Source: Tateyamaria sp. Alg231-49
GTDB lineage: Bacteria; Pseudomonadota; Alphaproteobacteria; Rhodobacterales; Rhodobacteraceae
DNA length: 64,000 nt
Direction: 5' to 3'
Assembly: GCF_900143535.1 (NCBI RefSeq)
Contig: NZ_FRFA01000002.1
Coordinates: forward strand, 248,001-312,000
Of this stretch, positions 24,708 to 34,018 are shown piece after piece; position 1 is the first letter of the stretch; each line of letters starts with the position of its first letter. The translations under genes and the position numbers were made by a program. The notes beneath the pieces were generated by a model, which saw nothing but the letters and a program-made list of their open reading frames with translations, was not told the DNA's origin and made no database searches.

Positions 24708-27209
24708 ATGAAAACGCAGGTCAAAGCATTGGTTGTCGGTGGCGGCGCCGTTGGCACTTCGATTGCATATCATCTGGCCCGCGCGGGTTGGGACGATGTG
24801 ATGTTGCTGGAGCGGGATGAGTTGACGTCTGGGTCCACGTGGCACGCAGCCGGTTTGCTCCCCTATTTCAACATGTCCTTTGCGACGACGCACATCCACG
24901 ACTATTCCATTCGGTTCTATAAAACACTGGAAGAAGAGACCGGCCTGAATGCGGGCTTTGCCGTTGTGGGCAACCTGCGCATGGCGCAGACACAGGAGCG
25001 GATGGATGAGTACATGCTCTATGCCTCCACCGCGGAGACCTGCGGAGTTCCTTACCAGTTCATGACCCCCGATCAGATCAAGGCGAAATGGCCGTTGATC
25101 AACACTGACGACTTGAAAGGGGCGCTGTACCACCAGACGGATGGTTACATTAACCCTGCCGACGTCACTATGGCCATGGCCAAAGGAGCCCGCCAACGTG
25201 GTGTCATGATCGAGCGCAAGTGGCAGGCAGATGCCTTCCATTGGACTGGCGAGGCTTGGGAGGTCACAGCGACCAAGATGGTCGAAAAGGGCGGCAATCT
25301 GATCCCCTCTGACGAGCAGATCGTTATAACCGCCGAACATGTTGTGACAGCGAGCGGCAACCATGCCCAACGCACAGCCAAGATGCTGGGCATCAAGATG
25401 CCTGCGATCCCGGTTGAGCATCAGTTTATCGTTATGGAACAGGATCCTGCGTTGGTGGAGTTCCGTGAAGTAGGCAATGCCGAACACCCGGTGATCCGCG
25501 ATGCTGACGCGCAATCCTATGTGCGTGAAGAACGAGGTGGTTGGATCCTTGGGGTCTATGAAAAAGGAGCGCCTGCGCGCTTTGAGCATGGCGTACCCGA
25601 CAGTTTCCGCGCCGATCTGTTCCAGCTCGATCTGGAGCGGATCGAGGACCAGTACATGGCGATGATCCACCGGGTCCCGTCCTGTGAGGAGAGCGGCCTT
25701 AAAGACGATTTCAACGGACCGATTTGCTACACGCCAGATGGCAACCCGCTGGTCGGGCCTGCGCCGGGTTTGCGCAACATGTGGCTGGCTGAAGGATTCT
25801 CGTTTGGCATCACCGCCGCAGGCGGCACTGGCTATTATCTGGCGCAGATGATGGTGGAGGGAGAGGCCGAGATTGACATGGCTTCGCTTGACCCCAAACG
25901 TTATGGCAAATGGATGACGACCGAGTTTGCGGCGCGCAAGAACGAAGAGTGCTATGAGCACGTTTATATCCTGCATCACCCGGACGAGGAGCGGCCAGCC
26001 TGCAGGCCTTTGCGCACCTCGCCTGCCTATGACCGCCAAGCGGCCAAGGGCGCGCAGTTTGGGTTTGTGAACGGATGGGAGCGGCCCAACTACTACGGGC
26101 CTCTGGATGCGCCTGAGAATTTTGACCATGATGCCCGGTCGTTCCGGAGGGGCGGCTGGTGGCAATACGCCCATGACGAAGCAAAAGCCGTGCGCGAAGG
26201 TGTTGGCCTGATCGATGCGACGGCCTTTACCAAGCATGTGTTGCGCGGGCCCGGCGCGACGGCGTTTCTGGATTGGTTCACCTGCAACCGTTTGCCCAAA
26301 GTGGGACGCATCAACCTGACCTATGCGCTGACAGAGGCCGGCACGACGCGCACAGAATATACCATCGTGCGCAATGCCGAAGATGAGTATTACCTTGTCA
26401 GTGCGGGGGCTTGGCAGGCGTATGACAGTGATTACCTGCTCAAGGCGATCGAGGATAAAATCCCGGAATTTGGCTGGATGTCGTGCCATGATGTGACGTC
26501 GCAATGGGGTGTGTTTGCCATCGCCGGACCGAAATCCCGGGATGTTTTGGGCGCACTGATCAAGGATGCTGATCCGGCGACTGCGCTGTCGAACAAACGT
26601 TTCCCTTGGTTGTCAGCCCGGCAGATTGAGTTGGGGATGTGTCCGGTGAATGCGATCCGTGTGGCCTATACCGGCGAATTGGGATGGGAGTTACACCACC
26701 CCATCGAGATGCAGAATTACCTTTGGGATCAACTGGTTGCTGCGGGCGAATCTCATGGCATGAAGCTGGTGGGTGCGCGGGCGCAAAACTGGTTGCGTCA
26801 GGAGAAATCTTATCGCGCATTCGGCACTGAGTTGGGTCGGGATGCAACACCGCTGGAGGCGGATTTGCCGCGCTTTGTGGACCTCAGTAAGGATTTTCAC
26901 GGCAAGGCTGCGATGGAAGCGATTGGTGTACGTTCCAAATGCGTGACGTTGCTGATTGATGGGCCGGATGACGCGGATCCGTGGGGGCGCGAGGCGCTTT
27001 ACCATGGAGAGACCCGCGTGGGCCGTCTTACCTCGGGCGGCTATTCGGTGGCCTTTGGAAAGTCCATTGGCATGGGATATGTCTCTCCTGAGTTGGCGGT
27101 GCCCGGCACGAAGCTGCAGGTCAAGATGTTTGATCAGTTGTGGGATGCGGAGATCGTGCAGGACAGCCCATATGATCCGGATAACGCCGCGATCCGCATC
27201 GACGGATAA
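24708..27209 (+). CDS. Dimethylglycine/sarcosine dehydrogenase-like flavoenzyme with GcvT domain
   Basis: An 833-aa two-part enzyme. Residues 1-430 are a DAO-type FAD domain starting with VVGGGAVGTSIAYHLARAG, followed by SGSTWHAAGLLP, where the His matches the covalent flavin attachment site of DMGDH-type enzymes. A linker domain and GcvT/GCV_T_C aminomethyltransferase domains follow (SQWGVFAIAGPKSRDVL, YTGELGWELHHP, SGGYSVAFGKSIGMGYV). Such enzymes oxidatively demethylate N-methyl amino acids and pass the C1 unit to tetrahydrofolate. A glycine-betaine, DMGD or related substrate is likely but not fixed by the sequence. It stands 197 bp after the GlcD-type gene. Confidence 0.88.
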   Translation: MKTQVKALVVGGGAVGTSIAYHLARAGWDDVMLLERDELTSGSTWHAAGLLPYFNMSFATTHIHDYSIRFYKTLEEETGLNAGFAVVGNLRMAQTQERMDEYMLYASTAETCGVPYQFMTPDQIKAKWPLINTDDLKGALYHQTDGYINPADVTMAMAKGARQRGVMIERKWQADAFHWTGEAWEVTATKMVEKGGNLIPSDEQIVITAEHVVTASGNHAQRTAKMLGIKMPAIPVEHQFIVMEQDPALVEFREVGNAEHPVIRDADAQSYVREERGGWILGVYEKGAPARFEHGVPDSFRADLFQLDLERIEDQYMAMIHRVPSCEESGLKDDFNGPICYTPDGNPLVGPAPGLRNMWLAEGFSFGITAAGGTGYYLAQMMVEGEAEIDMASLDPKRYGKWMTTEFAARKNEECYEHVYILHHPDEERPACRPLRTSPAYDRQAAKGAQFGFVNGWERPNYYGPLDAPENFDHDARSFRRGGWWQYAHDEAKAVREGVGLIDATAFTKHVLRGPGATAFLDWFTCNRLPKVGRINLTYALTEAGTTRTEYTIVRNAEDEYYLVSAGAWQAYDSDYLLKAIEDKIPEFGWMSCHDVTSQWGVFAIAGPKSRDVLGALIKDADPATALSNKRFPWLSARQIELGMCPVNAIRVAYTGELGWELHHPIEMQNYLWDQLVAAGESHGMKLVGARAQNWLRQEKSYRAFGTELGRDATPLEADLPRFVDLSKDFHGKAAMEAIGVRSKCVTLLIDGPDDADPWGREALYHGETRVGRLTSGGYSVAFGKSIGMGYVSPELAVPGTKLQVKMFDQLWDAEIVQDSPYDPDNAAIRIDG

Positions 27210-27276
27210 GTCCGGCGGGGCGACGCTGTTTGCTTGCGCAAAGGCGCCCGCCCGCCGACCCGGGCGACGTGTTTCC

Positions 27277-28041
27277 TTAGCGAATTGTGCGCTGGTCCAA
27301 CCAGGACTGCCAAGACTCAGCGCTGCCATTGAAGACATTGATGTCCACCAATCCGGGTGTATTGGGCAGGGTGCCGGTGGCCGTGTATTGCCAAAAGCGC
27401 CACGACTGTCCCGGATAGGCTTCGGCCGGGGATTTGGCGGTGGTGCGCAACCAGAATTCGACGCCTTTGAAAGCACTTAATCCGTTTTCCCGGTAAAAGC
27501 GTGGCGTGGTGTAAATAATCGGTTTCTGCCCAAAGTGTGCAGACACGATGTCTATCCAGCGCTGCATTTCATTGCGGACGGTCGCGCCGTCTGGGCGGCG
27601 CTGGCAGGTTGGGGAAAACGGGTTCCATTCCATATCCAGAACGGGGGGTAAGGTGCCGCGTGTGCGTGGGACTATGTCGATAAAGAACTTTGCCTGCACT
27701 TCTGGCGTCGTGCAGAAATAGTAGAAATGATAGGCCCCGCGCACGATCCCGGCCCGCCCGGCGCTGCGCCAATGATCGTCAAACTTTATGTCCTTGAGAT
27801 CTCCACCCTCAGTCGCTTTCAGAAAGGCGAACTCGATTCCGACGGCCTTGGCGCGTTCCCAATCGACGGAAGTCTGGAAGCGTGCGGCATCCATGCCGCG
27901 TACCGGGAACCTTTTGGGTTGGCGGCCAGAGAAGACAACCGGGGCGGTGTCCCCGATTTCCATGCGGCCGTTGAACTGTTCAGGGCTGGGCCCGCAGGCG
28001 GACAGGAGGAGAAGCAGGACGGCGAGGATGCGGAGTGCCAT
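27277..28041 (-). CDS. GH25-family lysozyme lipoprotein
   Basis: A 254-aa glycoside hydrolase family 25 (Lyc-type muramidase) that would cut peptidoglycan. A lipobox (LLLLLSAC, Cys16) suggests membrane anchoring. The barrel shows RGMDAARFQTSVDWERAKAVG, FAFLKATEGGD, RGAYHFYYFCTT, LDMEWNPFSPTC with catalytic-type acidic residues, and RFWQYTATG. The open frame extends to 28188, but ATG 28041 has AAGGA upstream and begins the lipoprotein signal. It follows the flavoenzyme gene by 2 bp. Confidence 0.88.
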   Translation of the reverse strand: MALRILAVLLLLLSACGPSPEQFNGRMEIGDTAPVVFSGRQPKRFPVRGMDAARFQTSVDWERAKAVGIEFAFLKATEGGDLKDIKFDDHWRSAGRAGIVRGAYHFYYFCTTPEVQAKFFIDIVPRTRGTLPPVLDMEWNPFSPTCQRRPDGATVRNEMQRWIDIVSAHFGQKPIIYTTPRFYRENGLSAFKGVEFWLRTTAKSPAEAYPGQSWRFWQYTATGTLPNTPGLVDINVFNGSAESWQSWLDQRTIR

Positions 28042-28043
28042 GT

Positions 28044-29108
28044 TTAATCCTTGTGAAAGCGGGCGGGAGAAAGGGATTGGATGGTTGCGCTGTCGATCTC
28101 GGGTGCGTGCCCAAGCGTGAGATCGGCCAGCAGTTGGCTGGCAGCGGGAGCCGTTTGGAAGCCATACCCGCCTTGACCTGCGCACCATATAAAACTTTCA
28201 TTTTCAGGATCTTGCCCAAGAACCAGCGTGCGATCCGGCGCAAAGCTCCGCAAACCTGCCCAGGACGAAGTCAGCCGTGTGACCGGTTCGGTGACGTGGT
28301 TTGCATAGCGATCAAGTCCCTCGGCCAGAACCATGTCGTCTGCCCATGCATCATGTGGCTCGACCGGGTCTTCATCCGCCGGAGAGACCAGCAATGCGCC
28401 TGCGTCGGGTTTGGCGTACCACGTCTCTCCCACGCCAAAGAAGATCGGCCAGCGGGACACATCGTGCCCGCCGGGGGCCGGGATGCGCGCCATTGATCGG
28501 CGATGTGGGGTGATCCCGACTGGGTTTATCCCAGCCATAACAGCCACTTGATCGGCCCATGCACCGGCGGCGTTGACCAGCAGATCTGCGGTTAATGTTT
28601 CGTTGCCGCAACGCACGGACCACGTTTGGTCAAAACTGATCGCGCTGACCGCGCTCCCGGTCAGAACCTGCCCGCCATTTGCGCGCACTGTCTTTGCGAA
28701 ATCCTGAATCATACGGTCGGTGTCGATGTCGAAGGCGTCCGCGTGATAGGCTGCGCGGGTTACTGTTTCGTTCAGGATGGGAACGTGGTTGCGCGCCTCA
28801 TTGACTGATATTTCGGGGCATTTAAGAGTTTTTGCATCTTTCTCGAACGCCTCGTCCTCGCCTGCGCGACCGACCAGCAGAAAACCGCGGGGGCTGAGAT
28901 AAGGTTGATGGAAGGCCGCACTGGCATGGTTCAGCGTAATGACGGACGGCAGGCCGTAGTTTTCTTCAAACAGGGCCGCCGAACGACCCGAAGCGTGGTA
29001 GCCAAGCGCGTCTTCGCCCTCGATCAGAGTAACCTTTGCATGGGCTGACAACCGTGCTGCGGCAGAGACACCTGCAATGCCCCCGCCGATCACGATGACG
29101 TCGCTCAT
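28044..29108 (-). CDS. FAD-dependent D-amino-acid dehydrogenase, DauA-like
   Basis: A 354-aa DAO-family flavoprotein. Motifs are VIVIGGGIAGVSAAARLSAH (ADP-binding), YHASGRSAALFEENYG, LVNAAGAWADQVAVMAG and the C-terminal WCAGQGGYGFQTAPAASQLL. Its order and spacing closely follow D-arginine dehydrogenase (DauA), including the DIDTDRMIQDF and KPDAGALLVSPADEDPVEPHD regions. It probably oxidises D-amino acids to keto acids. Its start overlaps the aldo/keto reductase stop by ATGA, and the GH25 gene follows; D-amino acids from peptidoglycan turnover are a possible link (inference). Confidence 0.85.
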   Translation of the reverse strand: MSDVIVIGGGIAGVSAAARLSAHAKVTLIEGEDALGYHASGRSAALFEENYGLPSVITLNHASAAFHQPYLSPRGFLLVGRAGEDEAFEKDAKTLKCPEISVNEARNHVPILNETVTRAAYHADAFDIDTDRMIQDFAKTVRANGGQVLTGSAVSAISFDQTWSVRCGNETLTADLLVNAAGAWADQVAVMAGINPVGITPHRRSMARIPAPGGHDVSRWPIFFGVGETWYAKPDAGALLVSPADEDPVEPHDAWADDMVLAEGLDRYANHVTEPVTRLTSSWAGLRSFAPDRTLVLGQDPENESFIWCAGQGGYGFQTAPAASQLLADLTLGHAPEIDSATIQSLSPARFHKD

Positions 29109-30031
29109 GCCTCTTCGATCCGGTCCGTGGCGGGGGGCGGTGTGACACTGAAGCCGGAGATTTGTTCATAGAGTTCGGGTGTCATGTCGAAGTCGAGGGC
29201 CGCCAGCGATGGAGCCAGTTGCTCAGATGAGCGGGCTGAAATGATGGGGCGGGGCCGGGCAGGATGCGCCATGGCCCATGCCACAGCCAACGTCGCCGGG
29301 CTTGCGCCCATATCGCCTGCAAGGGCGGCGAGTTTAACGGCTGCTTGGTGCATCCAGTCGACATTGTAGCGCGCCGCGTACCGGTGATCTTCGGTTAGTC
29401 GCCCGGTGCCGCCGCCTGCGTATTTGCCGGTGAGCAAACCGCCGCCAAGCGGGGAATAAGGCACAATTTCAAGCCCTTGATCGACGCACATTGGGAAGAT
29501 TTCGACTTCGGCCTGCCGTTTGACGAGGCTGTGCATGGGCTGAACCATTTCGATCATCACGTCGAACCCTAGGGCAACGCGCTGGGCCTTGACCACTTGC
29601 CATGCGGCAAAGTTTGAGACCGCGATGTGGCGAATTTTGCCAGCGTGTTTGAGGGTTGCGAGCGCGTCGAACGTTTCCTGCAATGGCGTGTCGTCGTCAA
29701 AGCGGTGCAGGTAGAGAATGTCGACCACGTCGAGCCCAAGCCGTTGTTGGGAGATGTCAAAACCAGTGAGGATGTTTTCACGGCTCGACCCGCCATCATA
29801 AGCGGCCTTTGTAGCTATGATCAGGCTTTCGCGCTCTTCTTTGATCATTTCGCCGAGCAGGGTTTCGGAGGCGCCGCCGTTGTAGACATAAGCGGTGTCA
29901 AAATGGGTGATACCGGCAGTGCGCGCGGCGTCAAACATGGCCCGGCTGTCTGCGGCGTCAGCATTGCCGCCAAATTGCATTGTACCAAAAGTGAGGCGTG
30001 AGAGCGGGGTGCCATTGAGGGAGGTAATCAT
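29105..30031 (-). CDS. Aldo/keto reductase
   Basis: A 308-aa AKR-superfamily NADPH-dependent reductase. The barrel shows FGTMQFGGN, FDTAYVYNGGASE (catalytic Asp and Tyr), ATKAAYDGG (catalytic Lys), LHRFDDDTPL (catalytic His) and SNFAAWQV. The C-terminal cofactor site has YSPLGGGLLTGKY and SARSSEQLAPSL. The frame extends to 30199, but ATG 30031 matches the family start. The ribosome site is weak (only a GGGG next to the start), so the start is the least certain part. It is first in an operon with the DauA-like and GH25 genes. Confidence 0.87.
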   Translation of the reverse strand: MITSLNGTPLSRLTFGTMQFGGNADAADSRAMFDAARTAGITHFDTAYVYNGGASETLLGEMIKEERESLIIATKAAYDGGSSRENILTGFDISQQRLGLDVVDILYLHRFDDDTPLQETFDALATLKHAGKIRHIAVSNFAAWQVVKAQRVALGFDVMIEMVQPMHSLVKRQAEVEIFPMCVDQGLEIVPYSPLGGGLLTGKYAGGGTGRLTEDHRYAARYNVDWMHQAAVKLAALAGDMGASPATLAVAWAMAHPARPRPIISARSSEQLAPSLAALDFDMTPELYEQISGFSVTPPPATDRIEEA

Positions 30032-30273
30032 ACCCCAATTGGTGCCATGACTGGGACCGCGCGTGCAACGGTTAATGGGTGTGCGGCGCGAATCATTGCC
30101 AAAGCCAGTTAACCAAGGGCTTTGGGGGTCGCACAATGTGTGCACCACGTCGTGCACCGGGGTATGGTTGACCGGGCGTACGATGTCGTGTGTTACCAAA
30201 GCGTAAATGGCAAACTGGTCTCGGTTTTGGTCTGTGTTACCCTCGCTCCCGGAGCATGGAAGGCGGTGTCGAA

Positions 30274-30939
30274 ATGGCGGACGGGTTCGAGAAAATAGTA
30301 GAAGAGGCGCTTGCCTTCTTCACGCAGTTGGAGGCCAACAACTCCAAAGACTGGTTCAATCCGCGAAAAGAACACTACAAGGAAGCTATCGCTGGCCCTG
30401 CCGGGTTCTTTGCCGATCTGATGGCCGAAGATATTGCGCGCCTGACTGGCAAGCCCCACAGTTCGAAAGTGTTTCGCATCTATCGAGATGTCCGCTTTTC
30501 CAAGGACAAGACGCCGCTGAACACGCACCTGCACATGATGTGGCAGCCTGCCGACAAGGATCCGTTGGCGCCAGTGTGGTTTTGGGGATTGAGCCGCGAG
30601 TACTTTGTTCTGGGCATGGGGGTGGTCGGGTTGAAGGGTGAGGCTTTGGCCCGCTACCGCGCGTTTGTGGACAGTTGGGGGGACGGGCTGCAATCCGCGT
30701 TGGATGATGCTCGCGATACGCTGGGCGCTGAACTGGGGGATTGGGGCCCTGAGCCTTTGAAGAACGTGCCCAAGCCATATAACAAGGATCACCCGCACGC
30801 AGAGTTGCTCAAGCGCAAAGGCCTGACCGTCAGTTCGCCGATACCAAGAGATTGGCGCAAGACAGGTGTAATGAAGGCGACCCTGACCAATGCAAAAGGA
30901 CTAATACCAGTGTGGGAGATGTTCGATGCGCACCTGTGA
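30274..30939 (+). CDS. DUF2461 protein
   Basis: A 221-aa protein of the DUF2461 (TIGR02453) family. It shows FFTQLEANNSKDWFNPRKEHY, GKPHSSKVFRIYRDVRFSKD and KTPLNTHLHMMWQP, all family hallmarks, and the usual length. ATG 30274 is preferred for its GGAAGGCGG site; another ATG lies 18 bases earlier. The function of the family is not established. It is divergent from the aldo/keto reductase and followed by a VOC gene after 33 bp. Confidence 0.88.
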   Translation: MADGFEKIVEEALAFFTQLEANNSKDWFNPRKEHYKEAIAGPAGFFADLMAEDIARLTGKPHSSKVFRIYRDVRFSKDKTPLNTHLHMMWQPADKDPLAPVWFWGLSREYFVLGMGVVGLKGEALARYRAFVDSWGDGLQSALDDARDTLGAELGDWGPEPLKNVPKPYNKDHPHAELLKRKGLTVSSPIPRDWRKTGVMKATLTNAKGLIPVWEMFDAHL

Positions 30940-30972
30940 GGGGCCGAGCACAGAGTCGCGAGGAGGCCAGCC

Positions 30973-31353
30973 ATGATTGATCACATCACATTTGGCGTTC
31001 TGGATTTTGACCGCTCTACCGCCTTTTACGATTCTGCGTTTGCGCCTTTGGGTGTGCGGCGGGTGTTTGACGTACCACTTGAACACTCTGGTGGTGTGAA
31101 GGTGACAGGGTACGGGGATGACCGCCCATGGTTCTGGCTGGCTGAAGAGCGGGCGACGACGGGCATGATGCACATCGCGTTACGGGCCGACAGCCGCGCG
31201 GCGGTGGATGCGTTTCACGCCGCAGCGCTTGATGCAGGAGGGACGGACAATGGGCCGCCTGCGCTGCGCTTGCATTACCATGCAGACTATTGCGGAACCT
31301 TTGTGCTTGATCCGGACGGACACAATATTGAAGCGGTCTGCCATTCGCCATGA
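30973..31353 (+). CDS. VOC-superfamily protein (glyoxalase/dioxygenase fold)
   Basis: A 126-aa vicinal-oxygen-chelate protein. The start IDHITFGVLDFDRSTAFYDS has the first metal His. The second half ends CGTFVLDPDGHNIEAVCH with the Glu metal ligand. The family includes glyoxalases, fosfomycin resistance proteins and dioxygenases; nothing here picks one. A GAGGAGG-like site (gcgaggaggcc) precedes the ATG. Confidence 0.85.
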   Translation: MIDHITFGVLDFDRSTAFYDSAFAPLGVRRVFDVPLEHSGGVKVTGYGDDRPWFWLAEERATTGMMHIALRADSRAAVDAFHAAALDAGGTDNGPPALRLHYHADYCGTFVLDPDGHNIEAVCHSP

Positions 31354-31536
31354 TTTTGATAGTATGAGGCCTTCTTTCGAAGGCTGTGGATCTGCATGCT
31401 CAAATGCGGGCGTGGCCAAATATGTCGATACATAACATTTGAATGACTTTTTGACTCGGGCTGATGGCATGGCAACCTGTTTTCAACGTCCATGTTCCAC
31501 TTTGCCCAAACGCGATGATTTCAGAATGAGGTTGGT

Positions 31537-32268
31537 ATGGAGCGGATGTGGGGCCTTTTGGCCTGCGTTGGCCTTTGTTTGCAGGCGGCTTTTGCCTCGG
31601 CAGAGGCGCTGCCGATGGCGGCGCGGGGCAGTCTTCTGACGGAACGGGCTCCGCTATTTGTTCAGGCTAGGGCCAGCGCGTCCCATTCGCCCAGCCTGTT
31701 TGCGGGCAAAAACGGGAACAGCCTGTTTCGCCCGATGCCTGTGTCTATCCGCGTGACGTCTGGCCTCGGCGCGATGCCGTTTCATGATTTGGGGCCTGTG
31801 GGGCAGTTGCGCGCACTGATTGCGCAGGCAGAGGCCGGAGCCAAAGGGTATGACGCGGTGCAATATGGTGCAGATATTCTGCCCAGTGGCCCACCGACGA
31901 CCCTGACCATTGCGCAGATTTACGCGTGGATTGATGACACCCCCGGACAACCCCACGCGATAGGTCGCTACCAGTTCATCCCGCCCACTTTGCGCCGTCT
32001 GGTGCGCCGGATGGGTCTGAATCATGAAGTCCGGTTTAGCCCGCAGGTGCAGGACCAACTGGCCAACCTTCTTCTCTATGAAGCGGGGCTGCACCAGTTT
32101 TTGGCCGGAGATCTGGACCGCCAAACCTTTATGAACAACCTCGCCAAGATTTGGGCGGGCCTGCCCAATGATACAGGGCAATCTCATTATCACGGCTTTG
32201 CGGGTAACAAGGCTACGATGACATGGGTTTATTTTGATGCGCAAATGGCGCGGATTTTCCCAGGCTGA
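31537..32268 (+). CDS. Exported lysozyme-like (GH104-type) protein
   Basis: A 243-aa protein with a signal peptide (MWGLLACVGLCLQAAFASAEA). A lysozyme-like domain from about residue 85 has RALIAQAEAGAKGYDAVQYG (likely catalytic Glu in QAEAG), LTIAQIYAWIDD, HAIGRYQFIPPTLRRLV and LLLYEAGLHQFL. The AEAG...GRYQ pattern resembles GH104 and phage-type transglycosylases, so it probably cuts peptidoglycan in the periplasm. ATG 31537 follows a GAGGTTGGT site. It stands alone and ends in a strong terminator. Confidence 0.72.
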   Translation: MERMWGLLACVGLCLQAAFASAEALPMAARGSLLTERAPLFVQARASASHSPSLFAGKNGNSLFRPMPVSIRVTSGLGAMPFHDLGPVGQLRALIAQAEAGAKGYDAVQYGADILPSGPPTTLTIAQIYAWIDDTPGQPHAIGRYQFIPPTLRRLVRRMGLNHEVRFSPQVQDQLANLLLYEAGLHQFLAGDLDRQTFMNNLAKIWAGLPNDTGQSHYHGFAGNKATMTWVYFDAQMARIFPG

Positions 32269-32353
32269 ACGGGCCTGCGCGACGCAAATGTCTGCCTCAA
32301 AGACGCGGATAGTCGGGTTTATCAACGCAAGCCCATGCGGCGAAACACGCATG

Positions 32354-32380
32354 ATCACCCCCTTTGTGGGGGGTGATTTT
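32354..32380 (+). terminator. Rho-independent terminator after the lysozyme-like gene
   Basis: ATCACCCCC (32354-32362) pairs with GGGGGTGAT (32369-32377), followed by TTTT. It separates this gene from the sugar operon. Confidence 0.75.
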
Positions 32381-32565
32381 ACGGCGGGGTTGCGGAGTGT
32401 TTGGTGCTAAATGCTGGTTTGTTTTTCTTCCTGATCTGGGTTGTTTTTTGGGTGGGTTTGTTTGCTCGAGCGAAGCCTTGGATGGCTTGGGCGCTGGTTC
32501 ACCTCAAAGATTTTTTCACTAAAAGTTATTTTAAATCAGTGGCCTGTTAAAGTTTTTGAGTCAAG

Positions 32566-32612
32566 TGAGGTGCGCACCTCAAAAAATGTGTGGACGTGAG
32601 GTGCGTACCTCA
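32566..32612 (+). promoter_or_regulatory. Two palindromic operators before the sugar ABC operon
   Basis: TGAGGTGCGCACCTCA (32566-32581) is a perfect 16-bp palindrome with the central CG typical of LacI-family sites. TGAGGTGCGTACCTCA (32597-32612) is a near copy. Their starts are 31 bp apart, about three helical turns, so two dimers would lie on the same DNA face. A LacI-family gene is the eighth gene of the operon that begins 79 bp downstream, so autoregulation is likely. The rest of 32381-32690 is AT-rich; the core promoter is not clear. Confidence 0.75.
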
Positions 32613-32690
32613 AATAGCGTCATAGGTGTCCAATGGACGATTCGCCGACCCAAATAGAAGGTCGACGATTTCACTCTGGGAGGAGAACCT

Positions 32691-34010
32691 ATGAAACATT
32701 TGAAACTGGCCTCAGCCAGCGCCCTCAGCATTGCAGCGGCGTCATTTGCAAGCACAGCACAGGCCGAAGATCTGACATTGTGCTGGGCGGCGTGGGACCC
32801 GGCCAACGCGCTTGTCGAACTGAGCAAGGAATTTGAATCGCAATCAGGTCACACGATGAGCTTTGAGTTCATTCCATGGCCCAATTTTGCCGACAGGATG
32901 CTGAACGAACTGAACTCGGGCGGCAAATTGTGTGACCTGCTGATTGGCGATAGCCAGTGGATCGGCGGCGGTGCCGAGAATGGCCACTACGTCAAACTCA
33001 ACGACTTCTTTGAGGCCGAAAGCATTTCGATGTCCGACTTTGCGGACGCTACTGTCTATGCCTATTCGACGTGGCCCAAAGGCACGCCGAACTACTATGC
33101 GCTGCCAGCGATGGGTGATGCGAATGGCTGGTTCTATCGCAAGGACTGGTTTGGTCGCGAAGACATTCAGGCCGCTTACAAAGAGGCCACCGGTGAGGAT
33201 CTGCGCGAGCCACAAAGCCAAAAAGAAATGCTGCAAATCGCACAGTTCTTCCAAGGCCGTGAGATTGATGGCCAAACCGTTTATGGCGCTGCGATCTTCA
33301 CCGAGCGCGGGTCTGAAGGCATCACAATGGGTGTGACGTCCGCGCTGTATCCTTGGGGTTTCAAGTACGAGAACACGCCTGGTTCCTATGACATGGACGG
33401 CGCTGTGAACTCTCCTGAAGCAGTCGAAGCCCTTGAATTCTATAAAGAGTTCTACGAAACTGCGACGCCTCCGGGTTATACGAACAGCTACATGGGCGAG
33501 AGCCTTGATGCGTTCAAATCCGGTCAGGTCGCTATGGCGATGAACTGGTTTGCCTTCTTCCCGGGCCTCTATGCAGACCCGAACACGGGCGGCGACAAGA
33601 TCGACTTCTTTGTGAACCCACCACAGAACAACGCGGGTTCGACGCTGGGCGGTCAGGGCATCTCTGTTGTGGCCTATTCCGACAAGCAGGATGCAGCACT
33701 TGAGTACATCAAGTGGTTCGCCAACCCCGACGTTCAGGCGAAATGGTGGGAGCTGGGCGGCTATTCGGCGCACAACTCGGTCCTGAACGACCCCGGCTTC
33801 AAGGACAGCGCACCTTTTGCTGGTGACTTCCTCGAAGCAATGGGCTCGGTGCAGGACTTCTGGCAGGAGCCGGCCTATGCCGAACTGTTGCTGGCCATGC
33901 AAAAACGTCTGCATGACTACATCGTCGCCGATCAGGGCACAGCGCAAGAAGCGCTGGACAAACTGGTCGAGGATTGGACCGAAGTCTTCGAGGACGAAGG
34001 CAAACTCTGA
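32691..34010 (+). CDS. ABC sugar/polyol transporter, periplasmic substrate-binding protein
   Basis: A 439-aa extracellular solute-binding protein of family 1 (MalE/UgpB-like). A signal peptide ending ASTAQA is followed by EDLTLCWAAWDPANALVELS. The conserved MNWFAFFPGLY and LGGQGISVVAYSDKQDAALEYIKWF segments line the binding cleft in this family. Length and similarity of neighbours to polyol systems suggest a sugar alcohol, small sugar or glycoside ligand. It has a GGGAGGAGA ribosome site. Two RNA hairpins follow it, as expected for the most abundant product of such an operon. Confidence 0.9.
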   Translation: MKHLKLASASALSIAAASFASTAQAEDLTLCWAAWDPANALVELSKEFESQSGHTMSFEFIPWPNFADRMLNELNSGGKLCDLLIGDSQWIGGGAENGHYVKLNDFFEAESISMSDFADATVYAYSTWPKGTPNYYALPAMGDANGWFYRKDWFGREDIQAAYKEATGEDLREPQSQKEMLQIAQFFQGREIDGQTVYGAAIFTERGSEGITMGVTSALYPWGFKYENTPGSYDMDGAVNSPEAVEALEFYKEFYETATPPGYTNSYMGESLDAFKSGQVAMAMNWFAFFPGLYADPNTGGDKIDFFVNPPQNNAGSTLGGQGISVVAYSDKQDAALEYIKWFANPDVQAKWWELGGYSAHNSVLNDPGFKDSAPFAGDFLEAMGSVQDFWQEPAYAELLLAMQKRLHDYIVADQGTAQEALDKLVEDWTEVFEDEGKL

Positions 34011-34018
34011 CGCCTCCC

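Noticed and set aside
24630-26504. 624-codon open frame on the minus strand
   Set aside because: It is antisense to the DMGDH-like gene, whose domains are clear. Its translation shows no family motifs and reflects GC codon bias.
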